DNA of 64,000 nt from JAGVSR01 sp964458265 (GCA_964458265.1 CAYWIF010000001.1:124001-188000), one strand, 5' to 3'; positions 35,919-45,301 are shown, counted from the first letter of the stretch. Numbers and translations: made by a program. The notes: a model not told the origin generated them from the letters alone.

Positions 35919-37616
35919 TCAGGCTTTAATCCGGGCTTCCCAGGATACGGCGGTATCGCCAAAGGTAGCGGCGCGGAGCACGAATTGGAGTGTGCGGCGC
36001 GGTCCGGAGCTATCGGCGAAGTAAGTGCTTTCCTCGATACTGAGCGTTGCGCCGTCAGCCAGAAACAGCCAGACTTGGCCTTCAGGCGTAACGATCTCAG
36101 CCATGCCGGGCTCAGCGCACAGACGGCAGCTGACATCGGGATGCAAATGAAAATGAATTGCAAACGGCAGGTCTGCCTTCAAGCGCAGCGCCGTTTCCGT
36201 TCCGCTCAAGCGATCCACGCCGCGCACGCAGGATCCGGAGGCGCTTAGCGATACTTGGCGATGATGGATGAGACCGAAGCGGCCGAAGTAGCCATCGTGC
36301 GAGGCGGTCCAGACAAGATCGCCGCTTAGCTCTTCCACCCTGCTTTCGACGTGCTGCGGTCCACGTATTGGTGTGCCACCGAGCATGGCTTCGAGGCTGC
36401 GGTGGTGAACCAGCCTGGCGGAAGACATCTCACCGATGGCGAGTGCGTTGTGGGATGCCGTCGCTCGGGCCTGGGCACGCCACTCCTGGTCAGCGGGGGC
36501 CGGCGCGCCCCCATTGACGAAAATAAGCCGCGCGCCGGCGCTCAACTCGAAAGACAGGCAACCGGCGTGGGCCTCGGTTGCGAACTCGAAGGGGGGAGCT
36601 TTGCCGGCGTCAGCGATGAGCGTGGTCGCACCGCGGGCGAGTTGGACATAGCCCGACTCGCGGGCCGCGGCGAGCGGCGTGGAGAAGAGATCGTCGTAGG
36701 CCAGAACCGTTGCAAGGCCGGCGGGAGATGCGACGGCGACGCCGTTGAAGCGTGCGAGGCGGCCATCGCCCATGCGCATGTAGCGGAGAAAGGACACAGC
36801 GTCGGCGAGACCCTGCATCAAGGCCGGCGGCGGCTTGCGACCGCGGGCGGCGAAGCATTGGCGCGCAGGCAAGAGGTCGAGCAGTATTTCGATGAGTACA
36901 GCCGGGTTACGGCTGACGTGGCCGCCGTCGGAAAGTATCTGCCTGTCGATCTCGGCGGCAAACATCTTCTCGACTTCGTCGAGTTGCCGATCATGGCCGG
37001 AAACGCAGAGATTGGCGAGGACGAGGCCAGTCAGTGCAAGCATGCGCGGGTAGCCGTCCGGTCCATCGCGCCAAGATGCCGCGAGGCGCACGATTTGGGA
37101 GCCGAGGCTGGAGGTGATTGCGTCGTAGGTGGCGACGTCTGCGTCGTCGAGGAGGAAGTTGGCATGGCTTAACCAAGAAATGATGCGGCGGCCGACGACG
37201 GCCGGTTCCCACGCCGTTCCCGTCCCGCGCTGCCGCTCGGTCCATTCGACCGTCAGCTTGCGGGCAAGATCGCGGGCTTCGAAGTCGCCGGAAGCCTCCA
37301 GATGGCGCAACCAGCCGAAGCCATGCAGAGCACGCTCCCACGCATCGTTCGGAGGACTTAACTCGAAGGGCGAACGTCCACGAAGGTCGGCGCCCGTACC
37401 TGCCAGACCCATGTGACCGAGCTTCAATTCCGGCCAGAAACTCGGGTCGGCTGAGCGCAGCGTTTGCGGGACGATCAGCAAATTGCCGAGACTTGCCGAA
37501 CCGAAGCGCCAGCGCAGCATGGGCGAAAATTGCAGCCGCGCCATCGACGCGCGTTGGGATCGCTTGGCGGCGATGAATGCGATCCGGGATTTTTCGGCCA
37601 GACTGAGAGCCGCCAT
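35919..37616 (-). CDS. Heparinase II/III-family protein
   Basis: About 565 residues. The N-terminal half is helical (alpha/alpha toroid-like), with LRSADPSFWPELKLGHMGLAG and RALHGFGWLRHLEASGD. The C-terminal heparinase II/III domain (about 310-540) has GCLSFELSAGARLIFVNGG, ASHNALAIGEMSSA and SHDGYFGRFGLIHHRQ. This domain is found in polysaccharide lyases. The family is standard in Rhizobiales next to rsmB and purH, but its substrate is not established. No clear signal peptide. ATG 37616 is chosen because GGGGAGG lies 10 bases upstream; ATG 37646 and GTG 37658 are in frame. Confidence 0.83.
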   Translation of the reverse strand: MAALSLAEKSRIAFIAAKRSQRASMARLQFSPMLRWRFGSASLGNLLIVPQTLRSADPSFWPELKLGHMGLAGTGADLRGRSPFELSPPNDAWERALHGFGWLRHLEASGDFEARDLARKLTVEWTERQRGTGTAWEPAVVGRRIISWLSHANFLLDDADVATYDAITSSLGSQIVRLAASWRDGPDGYPRMLALTGLVLANLCVSGHDRQLDEVEKMFAAEIDRQILSDGGHVSRNPAVLIEILLDLLPARQCFAARGRKPPPALMQGLADAVSFLRYMRMGDGRLARFNGVAVASPAGLATVLAYDDLFSTPLAAARESGYVQLARGATTLIADAGKAPPFEFATEAHAGCLSFELSAGARLIFVNGGAPAPADQEWRAQARATASHNALAIGEMSSARLVHHRSLEAMLGGTPIRGPQHVESRVEELSGDLVWTASHDGYFGRFGLIHHRQVSLSASGSCVRGVDRLSGTETALRLKADLPFAIHFHLHPDVSCRLCAEPGMAEIVTPEGQVWLFLADGATLSIEESTYFADSSGPRRTLQFVLRAATFGDTAVSWEARIKA

Positions 37617-37746
37617 CGGCCGATTGCCTCCCCGCGCTTGAGCCATCAGGCGCCACACCGGCGCCCGTGTCTTGCGGAGGTAGCGCAGCGCTAAGTCCGC
37701 GACAAGGCAGGGGTCGCATCAAGTTGTGTGTAGATCGTTCCGCGCC

Positions 37747-39171
37747 TCAGCCATCGAGACGGCGCAGCCGCGCCGCGTAGAATCCGTCGAGCCCTAAACC
37801 GTTCTCATGGCCCGGAAACCGGTGGCAAGGCAGGGTGCGCATGTCGCCGTCCGGGGTCACCGCTCCGGCAAGTCCGCCGATTTCGGCCGCAGTCACCGGC
37901 AGGCGCTCGTAGTCCCGGTGATCCTCGAGGAAACGGGAAATTTGGTGTTCGCCTTCCTCGGGTTCGAGCGAACACGTGCAGAAGACGAGGAGGCCGCCGG
38001 GACGAACGAAAGTTGCCGCACGGTCGAGCAGCTTCCTTTGCAGGTCAATGAGTTTGCCGAAGCCCCGACTTTGGCGCACATGCAAAATATCAGGATGGCG
38101 GCGGATTGTTCCCGTCGCGGAACAGGGTGCGTCGATCAGCACGGCGTCGAACGGTGCGGGTGGCAGCCAGTCAAGCACGTCGGCGGTGATGCAGTTGGCC
38201 GAGACTTGCAGGCGGTCGAGATTGTCCTTCACGCGACGCAGGCGTGCCGCCGAAATGTCGACCGCGGTCACGGTCGCACCGGCGGCCACGAGTTCCGCGG
38301 TTTTGCCGCCCGGAGCAGCGCAGAGATCGGCGACGTGCTGTCCCGGTTTGGCATTGACGAGGCGCGCGGGGAGGGCCGCGGCCGCATCTTGGACCCACCA
38401 GGAACCGTCATCGAATCCAGGCAAGTCGGTGATGCGGCCGGCTTGCAGGATCCGCACCGTGCCGGTGGGGAGTGCGACACCCTGCAGCTTCGCGGCCCAC
38501 TCGGCGGGATCGCCTTTGACCGTCACGTCGAGCGGCGGTTCTTCCAGCGATGCGAGGGCGACGCGGCGCGCACGTTCGGGGCCGTATGTTTTCTCCCAGC
38601 CAGCGAACAGCCAAGCCGGAACGTTCAGCGCCACGGGGTCGAGATCGTCGAGCGCGGCGCGGCCTTTGTCCGACACCCGCCGGAGCACAGCATTGACGAG
38701 TTTGTCGAACCGGCGGGCGTTTGGGTCGGCCTTGCATTGATCCACGGCCAGACCGATCGCGGCATGTGGCGGCGTCTCCAGGAACAGAAGTTGCGCGGCG
38801 CCTGCCAGCAATATCTGCCAGACCCAGCCCTGCGGTTCGGGCAACGGCTTCTGGAGATGCGCGCCGACAATGTGCGCCAGTTCGCCATGCCGGCGCAGAA
38901 CCGTCGCGACGAGGAGGCGGGCGAAGGCCCTATCGCGCGATTCGACGGATGCACGTTCCGGCTTGGCGAATGCTTCTGCGAAGGCGTCCTCGAAGAATGT
39001 GCCGCGCTTCATGACGCGCCAAAGCGTTTCGACGGCCGCCTGACGCGCTTCGAAGCCGGCCGGCTTGGGCGGTGGATTTTTCGACTTACTGGGATCGAAT
39101 CCGCGCTTACCGGACGGCCGCGAAGATTGCGAAGCAGCTTTGATGCCGCGCGGTGGGCGTTTGCCTGTCAT
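37747..39171 (-). CDS. rsmB: 16S rRNA (cytosine-967-C5)-methyltransferase
   Basis: 474 residues. It combines a NusB-like RNA-binding N-terminal domain (about 40-170) with a Rossmann methyltransferase domain. The SAM site is LCAAPGGKTAELVAAGA, motif IV is D-A-P-C-S-A-T-G and motif VI is F-C-T-C-S-L-E-P-E-E; the Cys of the last is the expected nucleophile. The first 40 residues are basic and Pro/Lys-rich, which is common in alphaproteobacterial homologues. It lies upstream of the heparinase gene and downstream of htpX, all on the minus strand. Confidence 0.92.
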   Translation of the reverse strand: MTGKRPPRGIKAASQSSRPSGKRGFDPSKSKNPPPKPAGFEARQAAVETLWRVMKRGTFFEDAFAEAFAKPERASVESRDRAFARLLVATVLRRHGELAHIVGAHLQKPLPEPQGWVWQILLAGAAQLLFLETPPHAAIGLAVDQCKADPNARRFDKLVNAVLRRVSDKGRAALDDLDPVALNVPAWLFAGWEKTYGPERARRVALASLEEPPLDVTVKGDPAEWAAKLQGVALPTGTVRILQAGRITDLPGFDDGSWWVQDAAAALPARLVNAKPGQHVADLCAAPGGKTAELVAAGATVTAVDISAARLRRVKDNLDRLQVSANCITADVLDWLPPAPFDAVLIDAPCSATGTIRRHPDILHVRQSRGFGKLIDLQRKLLDRAATFVRPGGLLVFCTCSLEPEEGEHQISRFLEDHRDYERLPVTAAEIGGLAGAVTPDGDMRTLPCHRFPGHENGLGLDGFYAARLRRLDG

Positions 39172-39232
39172 CGGCCATGGCTACGGTGGCGAGAGCGCCG
39201 GGTCAATGGCGCCATCTCAAGGACGCGCTGGC

Positions 39233-40213
39233 TCAGCCCCACGGTCCACGCGGTTCCGAGCCACCCGACCAGGGTCCCGATGCCGGGCGGCTAGTATTGG
39301 CGCCGTAATCGACGCCTTCCGCCCGGTCGATGTCCATTGAGCCGGGAAGCTGGCCCATTTCGACCGCCATCTCCTTCAACGCCCGAATACGGTTCTCAAC
39401 GTTTGGGTGCGTCGAAAACAAGTTGTCGATGCCTTGGCCGGTCAGCGGATTGACGATGAAGACATGCGCGGCGGCGGGCACACGCTCGGCCTGCCAATTG
39501 GGCGTTCGCTTGACGGCGTTGTGAATCTTGACCAAGGCCGAGGCCAGCCACATCGGATTGCCGCAGATCATCGCGCCCATCCGGTCAGCCTGATATTCAC
39601 GCGACCGGCTGATCGCCATCTGCACCATCATGGCCGCAAACGGCGCCACGAGCATGGCAACGAGGGACGCCAAGAAGCCGGGACCGCTGCCACCCTCGCG
39701 ATTGCCGCCAAACAACATGCCGAGCTGCAGATATTGGGCGAACATGGAAATTGCGCCGCCAATGGTGGCCGCAACCCCCATCGTCAAGGTATCCCGGTTC
39801 TTGATGTGCGCCAGTTCGTGCGCCATCACGCCGGCCAGCTCCTCACGTGAGAGCGTGTCCAAAAGCCCCGTCGAGGCCGCAACAGCGGCGCGGCTCGGAC
39901 TGCGGCCTGTGGCAAAAGCGTTCGGCTGCGGATTGTCGATCACGCAAACGCGCGGCATCGGCAGTTCGGCGCGCTCGGCCAATTCGCGAACCAGACCGAC
40001 GTAGCCCGGCGCGGTCGACTCGTCCACCTCACGGGCGCGGAACATCTTCAACACCATGGTGTCGGATTTCCACAAGCTCAGCGCGTTCATGCCGAGCGCG
40101 ATCACAAACGCGACGATGAGGCCGGATTTGCCGCCCACCAACGCGCCCATGGCGACAAAGATGCCGGTCAGGACAATCAGCAACAAACCGGTTTTGGCAT
40201 AGTTCATCGGCAT
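39233..40213 (-). CDS. htpX: Membrane zinc metalloprotease HtpX
   Basis: About 326 residues. HtpX is an inner-membrane protease for misfolded membrane proteins. Two N-terminal membrane segments (about 8-25 and 30-50) come first. The zinc motif H-E-L-A-H is in MAHELAHIKNRDTL, with the third ligand Glu expected in SREYQADRMGA. Two further hydrophobic stretches follow the active site. The C-terminal tail is disordered and Gly/Pro/Ser-rich. ATG 40213 or ATG 40207 may be the true start; neither has a strong ribosome site. rsmB starts 62 bases downstream of its stop. Confidence 0.93.
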   Translation of the reverse strand: MPMNYAKTGLLLIVLTGIFVAMGALVGGKSGLIVAFVIALGMNALSLWKSDTMVLKMFRAREVDESTAPGYVGLVRELAERAELPMPRVCVIDNPQPNAFATGRSPSRAAVAASTGLLDTLSREELAGVMAHELAHIKNRDTLTMGVAATIGGAISMFAQYLQLGMLFGGNREGGSGPGFLASLVAMLVAPFAAMMVQMAISRSREYQADRMGAMICGNPMWLASALVKIHNAVKRTPNWQAERVPAAAHVFIVNPLTGQGIDNLFSTHPNVENRIRALKEMAVEMGQLPGSMDIDRAEGVDYGANTSRPASGPWSGGSEPRGPWG

Positions 40214-40352
40214 GACGCGACATGGCTCCAGTCTCAAATGCCCCCAGCGGCACCACGCCGCCGGAGACTACATCCGAATTTGGATGCGGATGGTATATGG
40301 GAATGACTGCGGGCGACAACCAGCCACCCGGCGACAATGCGGGCGAAACCGA

Positions 40353-40589
40353 ATGGCGGACAAGGAAGATCACATTTCGGGTTCGATGCCGGAGACCGGA
40401 ACTCACTCAGAGCCCCGGCGTCCGCTGTCCGATGCGGCGCTGAGAGCCCTGGCTGAAGCGGAGGAGCGCCGCCGCGCCCGGCAAGCCGACGAGCGTCAGG
40501 AGCGTCCGGCGGAAGTTGGCGGACGGAAAGGACCCGACCCCGTGCGCTTCGGCGACTGGGAGAAAGACGGGATTACGTCGGACTTTTAG
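40353..40589 (+). CDS. SDHAF4/DUF1674-family protein (succinate dehydrogenase assembly)
   Basis: 78 residues. The C-terminal signature GRKGPDPVRFGDWEKDGITSDF-like stretch (G-P-D-P-V-R-F-G-D-W-E near residues 59-69) is diagnostic of the family. The eukaryotic member assists assembly of the flavoprotein subunit of succinate dehydrogenase. The N-terminal part is charged and helical. ATG 40353 was chosen because upstream residues of the open frame are unlike the family. It is divergent from htpX, the usual neighbour in Rhizobiales. The repeat array begins at its very stop codon. Confidence 0.85.
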   Translation: MADKEDHISGSMPETGTHSEPRRPLSDAALRALAEAEERRRARQADERQERPAEVGGRKGPDPVRFGDWEKDGITSDF

Positions 40590-40806
40590 GTTTGCGCCAA
40601 CCGACTCCCCTCCGGGGAGCCGGCCGGTTGGCGCGGAAGGCGTGGTTTGCGCCAACCGACTCCCCTCCGGGGAGCCGGCCACGACGCGCGAAGGGTGGGA
40701 TTGCGCCAACCGACTCCCCTGCGGGGAGCCGGCCGCGACGCGCGAAGGGTGGGATTGCGCCAAACGACACGCCTGCGGGGAGCCGGCCGGTTGGCGCGGA
40801 AGGGTA
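40590..40806. repeat. Nested-hairpin repeat array 2 (four tandem units)
   Basis: Four units starting at about 40590, 40645, 40699 and 40753 (period 54-55). Each has a left arm GCGCCAACC (GCGCCAAAC in unit 4), an inner CTCCCC / GGGGAG hairpin and then CCGGCC. Unit 1 ends with the complementary right arm GGTTGGCGC. Units 2 and 3 instead end with ACGACGCGC or GCGACGCGC, which do not pair with their left arm. Unit 4 regains GGTTGGCGC but its inner left arm has decayed to CACGCC. The core matches array 1 near maeB/mutS. Confidence 0.9.
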
Positions 40807-41119
40807 CGCACGACAAATGTCTCATGGAGAGACGCCGACGCTTAATGTCCGCCATTCGATCAGACAAAAAAGCTTAATGGGTGAGGCTGGCCGGGGGTTC
40901 GTTTTGCCCGGTACGTGCTTGCCTTTTTAGCGCGGCGCACCCCGCCGATATGCTCGCATTGATTTTGCTCGATATTGGGGAAGGCTGCGAGACGGCTTTT
41001 AAGACTTTCTCAACCAGCGATTTTCAAACCCGCGCCACGTCTCCGGCTGCGGAGCCGTGCGGCACCACGGTTGCTCCCCTAGTCGCAAACCCTGACGGGT
41101 TGTTTCAAGGAGAGACACC
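40807..41119. other. Intergenic region before the TadG-like gene
   Basis: 313 bases without a supported gene. It is somewhat AT-richer than its surroundings. It ends with CAAGGAGAG, the ribosome site of the TadG-like gene. No clear promoter boxes were identified. Confidence 0.5.
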
Positions 41120-42388
41120 ATGCCGGCCCGCCTCCGCTTCATTGCCCAGGACTTTGCCCGCGACGAGCGGGGCGCAGTTGCGATCCTGTTCGGATTTATG
41201 CTGCTCGCACTGGTGATGTCGGTCGGCGTTGCCGTCGATTACGCGCGGGCAACGCATTCGAAATCCCGGATCACGGCTGCGGCCGACGCGGCTGCGCTGG
41301 CGGCCGGACGGGCACTCATGGACGGCACGATGAGCGACGACGAGATCGCCCAATTCGGCGCCCGCTATTTCAACGCCAATCTGACCCATGGCGATGAATT
41401 TTCCAGGGTCAGCAACGTCCGCGTGATCCCAAACCGCGCCGACAATTCCATCGAAGTGCAGGTCGATGCGGATGTGCCGATGACCTTCATGCGCGTCGCG
41501 GGGTTCGAGGATGTGGATACGTCGACCGGCACCGTCACGACGTTTCAAGCCTCCGATCTCGAATTGGGTCTGGCGCTCGACATCACGGGATCGATGTGCA
41601 ATGGCAGCCGCTCGCCGTGCACGGCCGGGCGCAAGCTCGACGCGTTGAAGACCGCCGCAAAGGATCTCTTCGATACGCTCCTCCCCGAGGCCGAGCGTCC
41701 GAACAAGGTCCGCATCGGCCTGGCGCCCTACTCGGCCTCGGTTCAACTTGGCGGCTATGCCGCGGCGGCCTCGGGCAACAGCAGCACCGACGGATGCGTG
41801 CGCGAACGCGCCGGGTCGAGCGCCTACACGGATGATTCGATCGAAGACGGCGGCGCGTTCCAGGGTGCCGGCTCCTTCACCGACATCGACCCGACCCAAG
41901 GACTCCAGGGCTACTCGTGCCCGTCGTCAGCCGTCGTGCCTCTGACCAGCGACAAGGACGTGCTGCGTACCGCGGTCGATGGCTTCAGGGCACAGGGCTC
42001 CACGGCAGGTCATATCGGCGCGCAGTGGGCTTGGAATCTCATCTCGCCCAACTTCTCGTCACTGTGGCCGGAAGCCAGCGAGCCGGTGGCGTACAGCGAC
42101 CCCAAGACAACCAAGGCTGTCATCTTGATGACCGACGGCATTTTCAACATGGCCTACGACAACGATCATTCGGCGGCGCAGGCCCTGTCGATCTGCGACG
42201 GATTGGGAGAAAAGGGCGTTCAGGTCCACACCGTCGCGTTCGAGTCGCCCGCATCAGCGAAAGAGCTTTTGCAGGATTGCGCGGAGCGTGCCGGCGGCGT
42301 GTTCCACGAGGCGGAAAATGCCGATGACCTGCGCACGGCCTTCGTCTCGATCGCCCGGTCGCTCAACGACCTGCGGCTCACGCAGTAA
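41120..42388 (+). CDS. TadG-like pilus-assembly protein with von Willebrand A domain
   Basis: 422 residues. The N-terminal region has a short basic stretch, D-E-R-G-A-V-A-I-L-F, and one membrane segment (about 20-40) followed by YARATHSKSRITAAADAAALAAG. This is the pattern of TadE/TadG pseudopilin-like proteins (Tad_C/TadG_N). A von Willebrand factor A domain follows, with metal-site start D-I-T-G-S-M near residue 155 and VILMTDGIFN later. Cys residues in the insert suggest an oxidised, extracytoplasmic domain. TadG acts with the Flp/Tad pilus, but no other tad genes are here, so it may serve another surface role. A strong terminator follows. Confidence 0.83.
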   Translation: MPARLRFIAQDFARDERGAVAILFGFMLLALVMSVGVAVDYARATHSKSRITAAADAAALAAGRALMDGTMSDDEIAQFGARYFNANLTHGDEFSRVSNVRVIPNRADNSIEVQVDADVPMTFMRVAGFEDVDTSTGTVTTFQASDLELGLALDITGSMCNGSRSPCTAGRKLDALKTAAKDLFDTLLPEAERPNKVRIGLAPYSASVQLGGYAAAASGNSSTDGCVRERAGSSAYTDDSIEDGGAFQGAGSFTDIDPTQGLQGYSCPSSAVVPLTSDKDVLRTAVDGFRAQGSTAGHIGAQWAWNLISPNFSSLWPEASEPVAYSDPKTTKAVILMTDGIFNMAYDNDHSAAQALSICDGLGEKGVQVHTVAFESPASAKELLQDCAERAGGVFHEAENADDLRTAFVSIARSLNDLRLTQ

Positions 42389-42416
42389 CGAGCCGCTATC
42401 CGTCATTGCATGGCGA

Positions 42417-42445
42417 GGTCCGCGCCGTTACGCGCGGACCTTTTT
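42417..42445 (+). terminator. Intrinsic terminator of the TadG-like gene
   Basis: Stem GGTCCGCGC (42417-42425) with its perfect complement GCGCGGACC, 6-base loop CGTTAC, then five T (42441-42445). Confidence 0.88.
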
Positions 42446-42557
42446 CATGCGGGCCTGGGCGGCCGGGACGTTGAAGAACATCGGGTGGAGTGTGGCGTTG
42501 CGGACCTAGGAGCGCTACGCCGGGTTCGATAGTGTCGGGGCCCGATCCGGAGATCCC

Positions 42558-43280
42558 ATGACGTCGCAAACCCGAAAAAAGAGCCGATTTCTCGCCCGGC
42601 TTTTGCTGATCATCCTGCTCGCGGGAGCCTATTTCGGCGCCATGCGGCTCGGCTGGATTCCCCAGCGTTTCAGTCCGTTTCCGCCGATCTCGCTCGACGC
42701 ACCGCCGTCATGGTTCGTCGATTCGCGTCTCGCGGCGCTGCGTCTCGACCGTCCGCTGTGCGATGCCGTCTTGAAGGAGCCGTACATCGATGCGGTTGCC
42801 ATTGCCGATCAACCTTATAAGGACGGCTGCGGCTGGCAAAACTCCGTCCGTTTCTCAAAGGCCGGCGGTGCGCGGATAGGGGCGGAGAAGCTGACCTGCG
42901 AGATGGCGGCGGCGTTGTCGCTATGGATCGAGCACGACGTGCAGCCGCTCGCGCAGTCGATGTTCGGGGCGCGCGTCGCTTCCATCGGCAACATGGGCAT
43001 CTATGATTGCCGCAACATCGTCGGCAATCCGTTGATGAAGAATATCCGCAGTCAGCACGCCACGGCGAACGCGGTCGATATATCCGGGTTCACGCTGGAA
43101 GGGGGCAAGCAGATTTCGGTGCTGCGCGATTGGCCGGGCAAGGGGCGCGAGGCAAAATTTCTCAAGGATGTGCACCAGCGTGCATGCCGCTACTTCCGGG
43201 TCGCACTCGGCCCTGAGTACAACGCCGCGCACAAGAACCATTTTCATTTCGATCGCGGCGCGTTCTCGCGCTGCAAGTGA
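42558..43280 (+). CDS. Extensin-like family protein
   Basis: 240 residues with one N-terminal membrane or signal segment (LLLIILLAGAYFGAMRLG). The extensin-like C-terminal domain follows: C-G-W-Q-N-S-V-R-F, CEMAAALSLWIEHDVQPLA, I-Y-D-C-R-N, S-Q-H-A-T-A-N-A-V-D-I-S-G-F and N-H-F-H-F-D-R-G. The S-x-H-x...A-x-D and H-x-H residues resemble the zinc site of D-alanyl-D-alanine peptidase (VanY/MepA-like) folds, so a role in peptidoglycan cutting is plausible but unproven. It follows the terminator of the TadG-like gene and so has its own promoter. Confidence 0.8.
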   Translation: MTSQTRKKSRFLARLLLIILLAGAYFGAMRLGWIPQRFSPFPPISLDAPPSWFVDSRLAALRLDRPLCDAVLKEPYIDAVAIADQPYKDGCGWQNSVRFSKAGGARIGAEKLTCEMAAALSLWIEHDVQPLAQSMFGARVASIGNMGIYDCRNIVGNPLMKNIRSQHATANAVDISGFTLEGGKQISVLRDWPGKGREAKFLKDVHQRACRYFRVALGPEYNAAHKNHFHFDRGAFSRCK

Positions 43281-43354
43281 ACCGGACAGGACGAGGGCGG
43301 ATAGGGTCATGTCCCATCCGCCCTTTATTCGTGACTAGGCCGCGCCGCCTTGCT

Positions 43355-45301
43355 TCAGGCCGGGCGCTTGTTCTGCCGGTTTTCGATCAGGTCATCGACG
43401 ACGGCGGGATCGGCCAGCGTCGAGGTATCGCCAAGGCTGCCGAATTCGTCTTCGGCGATCTTGCGCAGGATGCGGCGCATGATTTTGCCTGAACGGGTCT
43501 TGGGCAGGCCCGGCGCGAACTGGATCAGGTCGGGCGATGCGATCGGCCCAATCTCGCGGCGGACATGCGCCACGAGTTCCTTGCGAAGTTCGTCGGACGC
43601 GGCGACGCCGTTGTTCAACGTCACGTAACAGTAGATGCCCTGGCCTTTGAGGTCGTGCGGATAACCGACAACGGCTGCTTCGGCCACATTCGCGTGGGAA
43701 ACGAGCGCGCTTTCGACTTCGGCCGTGCCCATGCGATGGCCCGATACGTTGATGACGTCGTCAACACGGCCGGTGATCCAATAGTAACCGTCGTCGTCGC
43801 GGCGGCAGCCGTCGCCGGTGAAGTACTGGCCGGGATAGGTGGAGAAATAGGTCTGCACGAAGCGTTCGTGGTCGCCGTAAATCGTGCGGCTCTGGCCGGG
43901 CCAACTATCCAGGATGACGAGATTGCCGTTGCCTGCGCCTGCCACCGGCGCGCCCTTGTCATCGACGAGCGCCGGCATGACGCCAAAGAACGGTCGCGTC
44001 GCGGAGCCCGGTTTCAGATCGGTTGCGCCTGGCAACGGCGTGATGAGGATGCCGCCGGTTTCCGTCTGCCACCACGTGTCGACGATGGGGCAACGGCCGT
44101 CGCCGACGACATTGTAGTACCATTCCCAGGCCTCCGGATTGATCGGCTCGCCGACCGAACCCAGAACGCGCAGCGAGGAGCGGCTGGACCGCTTCACGAA
44201 ATCGTCGCCCTGGCCCATCAGGGAGCGGATGGCGGTCGGAGCAGTGTAGAAGATGTTGACCTTCCATTTGTCGACGACATGCCAGAAGCGGGATGCGGTC
44301 GGATAGGTCGGGATGCCTTCGAACATCAATGTGGTCGCGCCGTTGGCGAGCGGACCGTAGACGATGTAGCTGTGGCCAGTCACCCAGCCGACGTCGGCGG
44401 TGCACCAGTAGATGTCGCCGTCGTGGTAGTCGAAGACATACTGATGCGTCATCGCGGCGTAGAGCAGGTAGCCGCCGGTGGAATGGACGACGCCCTTGGG
44501 CTTGCCGGTCGAGCCCGACGTGTAGAGGACGAAGAGGGGGTCTTCGGCGTTCATCTCCTCGGGCGGGCAGTCAGCTGTGACTTTCGCGCTTTCCTCGTGC
44601 ATCCAGAAGTCGCGGCCCGGCACCCAATTGACCGGATTTCCGGTGCGGCGAACAACCAGCAGCTTGGTTTCGGGATGCGCGCCTTCGAGGGCGATATCGG
44701 CATTTTTCTTCAACGGCACGTTCTTGCCGCCACGAACGCTCTCATCGGCCGTGATGATGACGCGGCTCTCGGCATCGTCGACACGGTTCTTCAGGCTGTC
44801 GGGTGAGAAGCCGCCGAAGACGATCGAGTGCACGGCGCCGATGCGCGTGCACGCGAGCATCGCGTAGGCGGCTTCGGGGATCATCGGCAGATAGATGGTG
44901 ACGCGGTCGCCTTTCTTGACGCCGTGCGCCTTCAAGACGTTGGCGAAACGGCAGACGCGCTCGTGGAGCTGCCGGTAGGTGATCTTTTCATCAAGTGTGG
45001 GGTCGTCGCTTTCCCAGATAATCGCGACCTGATCGCCGCGCGTGGCGAGGTGGCGATCGATGCAGTTGGCGGAGACGTTGAGCGTGCCGTCCTCGAACCA
45101 TTTGATCGAGACGTTGCCAGGATCGAACGACGTGTTCTTGACCTTGGTGTAGGGCTTGATCCAGTCGAGGCGCAGACCTGCCTCGCCCCAGAAGCCCTGC
45201 GGGTCCGCGACGCTGCGATCGTACAGTGCGCGATACTTGGCGTCGTCGATCCACGCGTTTTTGGCCCAGTCGGCTTTGACCGGGTACACCTTCTCGGACA
45301 T
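43355..45301 (-). CDS. acs: Acetyl-CoA synthetase
   Basis: 648 residues, full length. Acs makes acetyl-CoA from acetate via acetyl-AMP. Motifs are YTSGSTGKPKGVVHSTGGYL (P-loop-like A3), WWQTETGG, and the C-terminal K-T-R-S-G-K-I-M-R-R, whose last Lys is the residue acetylated in many bacteria to control the enzyme. ATG 45301 is chosen: GGAGGAG lies just upstream and SEKVYPVKADWAKNAWIDD is the usual start. The methyltransferase gene lies 129 bases upstream in the same direction. Confidence 0.96.
   Translation of the reverse strand: MSEKVYPVKADWAKNAWIDDAKYRALYDRSVADPQGFWGEAGLRLDWIKPYTKVKNTSFDPGNVSIKWFEDGTLNVSANCIDRHLATRGDQVAIIWESDDPTLDEKITYRQLHERVCRFANVLKAHGVKKGDRVTIYLPMIPEAAYAMLACTRIGAVHSIVFGGFSPDSLKNRVDDAESRVIITADESVRGGKNVPLKKNADIALEGAHPETKLLVVRRTGNPVNWVPGRDFWMHEESAKVTADCPPEEMNAEDPLFVLYTSGSTGKPKGVVHSTGGYLLYAAMTHQYVFDYHDGDIYWCTADVGWVTGHSYIVYGPLANGATTLMFEGIPTYPTASRFWHVVDKWKVNIFYTAPTAIRSLMGQGDDFVKRSSRSSLRVLGSVGEPINPEAWEWYYNVVGDGRCPIVDTWWQTETGGILITPLPGATDLKPGSATRPFFGVMPALVDDKGAPVAGAGNGNLVILDSWPGQSRTIYGDHERFVQTYFSTYPGQYFTGDGCRRDDDGYYWITGRVDDVINVSGHRMGTAEVESALVSHANVAEAAVVGYPHDLKGQGIYCYVTLNNGVAASDELRKELVAHVRREIGPIASPDLIQFAPGLPKTRSGKIMRRILRKIAEDEFGSLGDTSTLADPAVVDDLIENRQNKRPA

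Noticed and set aside
40590..40806. CRISPR array
   Set aside because: Four units of 54-55 bases are contiguous and similar throughout. There are no unique 30-40-base spacers and no cas genes.
40592..40930. Overlapping open frames on both strands through the repeat array (R-L-P-x-G-E-S-V-G-A type repeats)
   Set aside because: They exist only because a 54-base period keeps frames open. They have no ribosome sites, differ in all frames and are better explained by the hairpin repeat.
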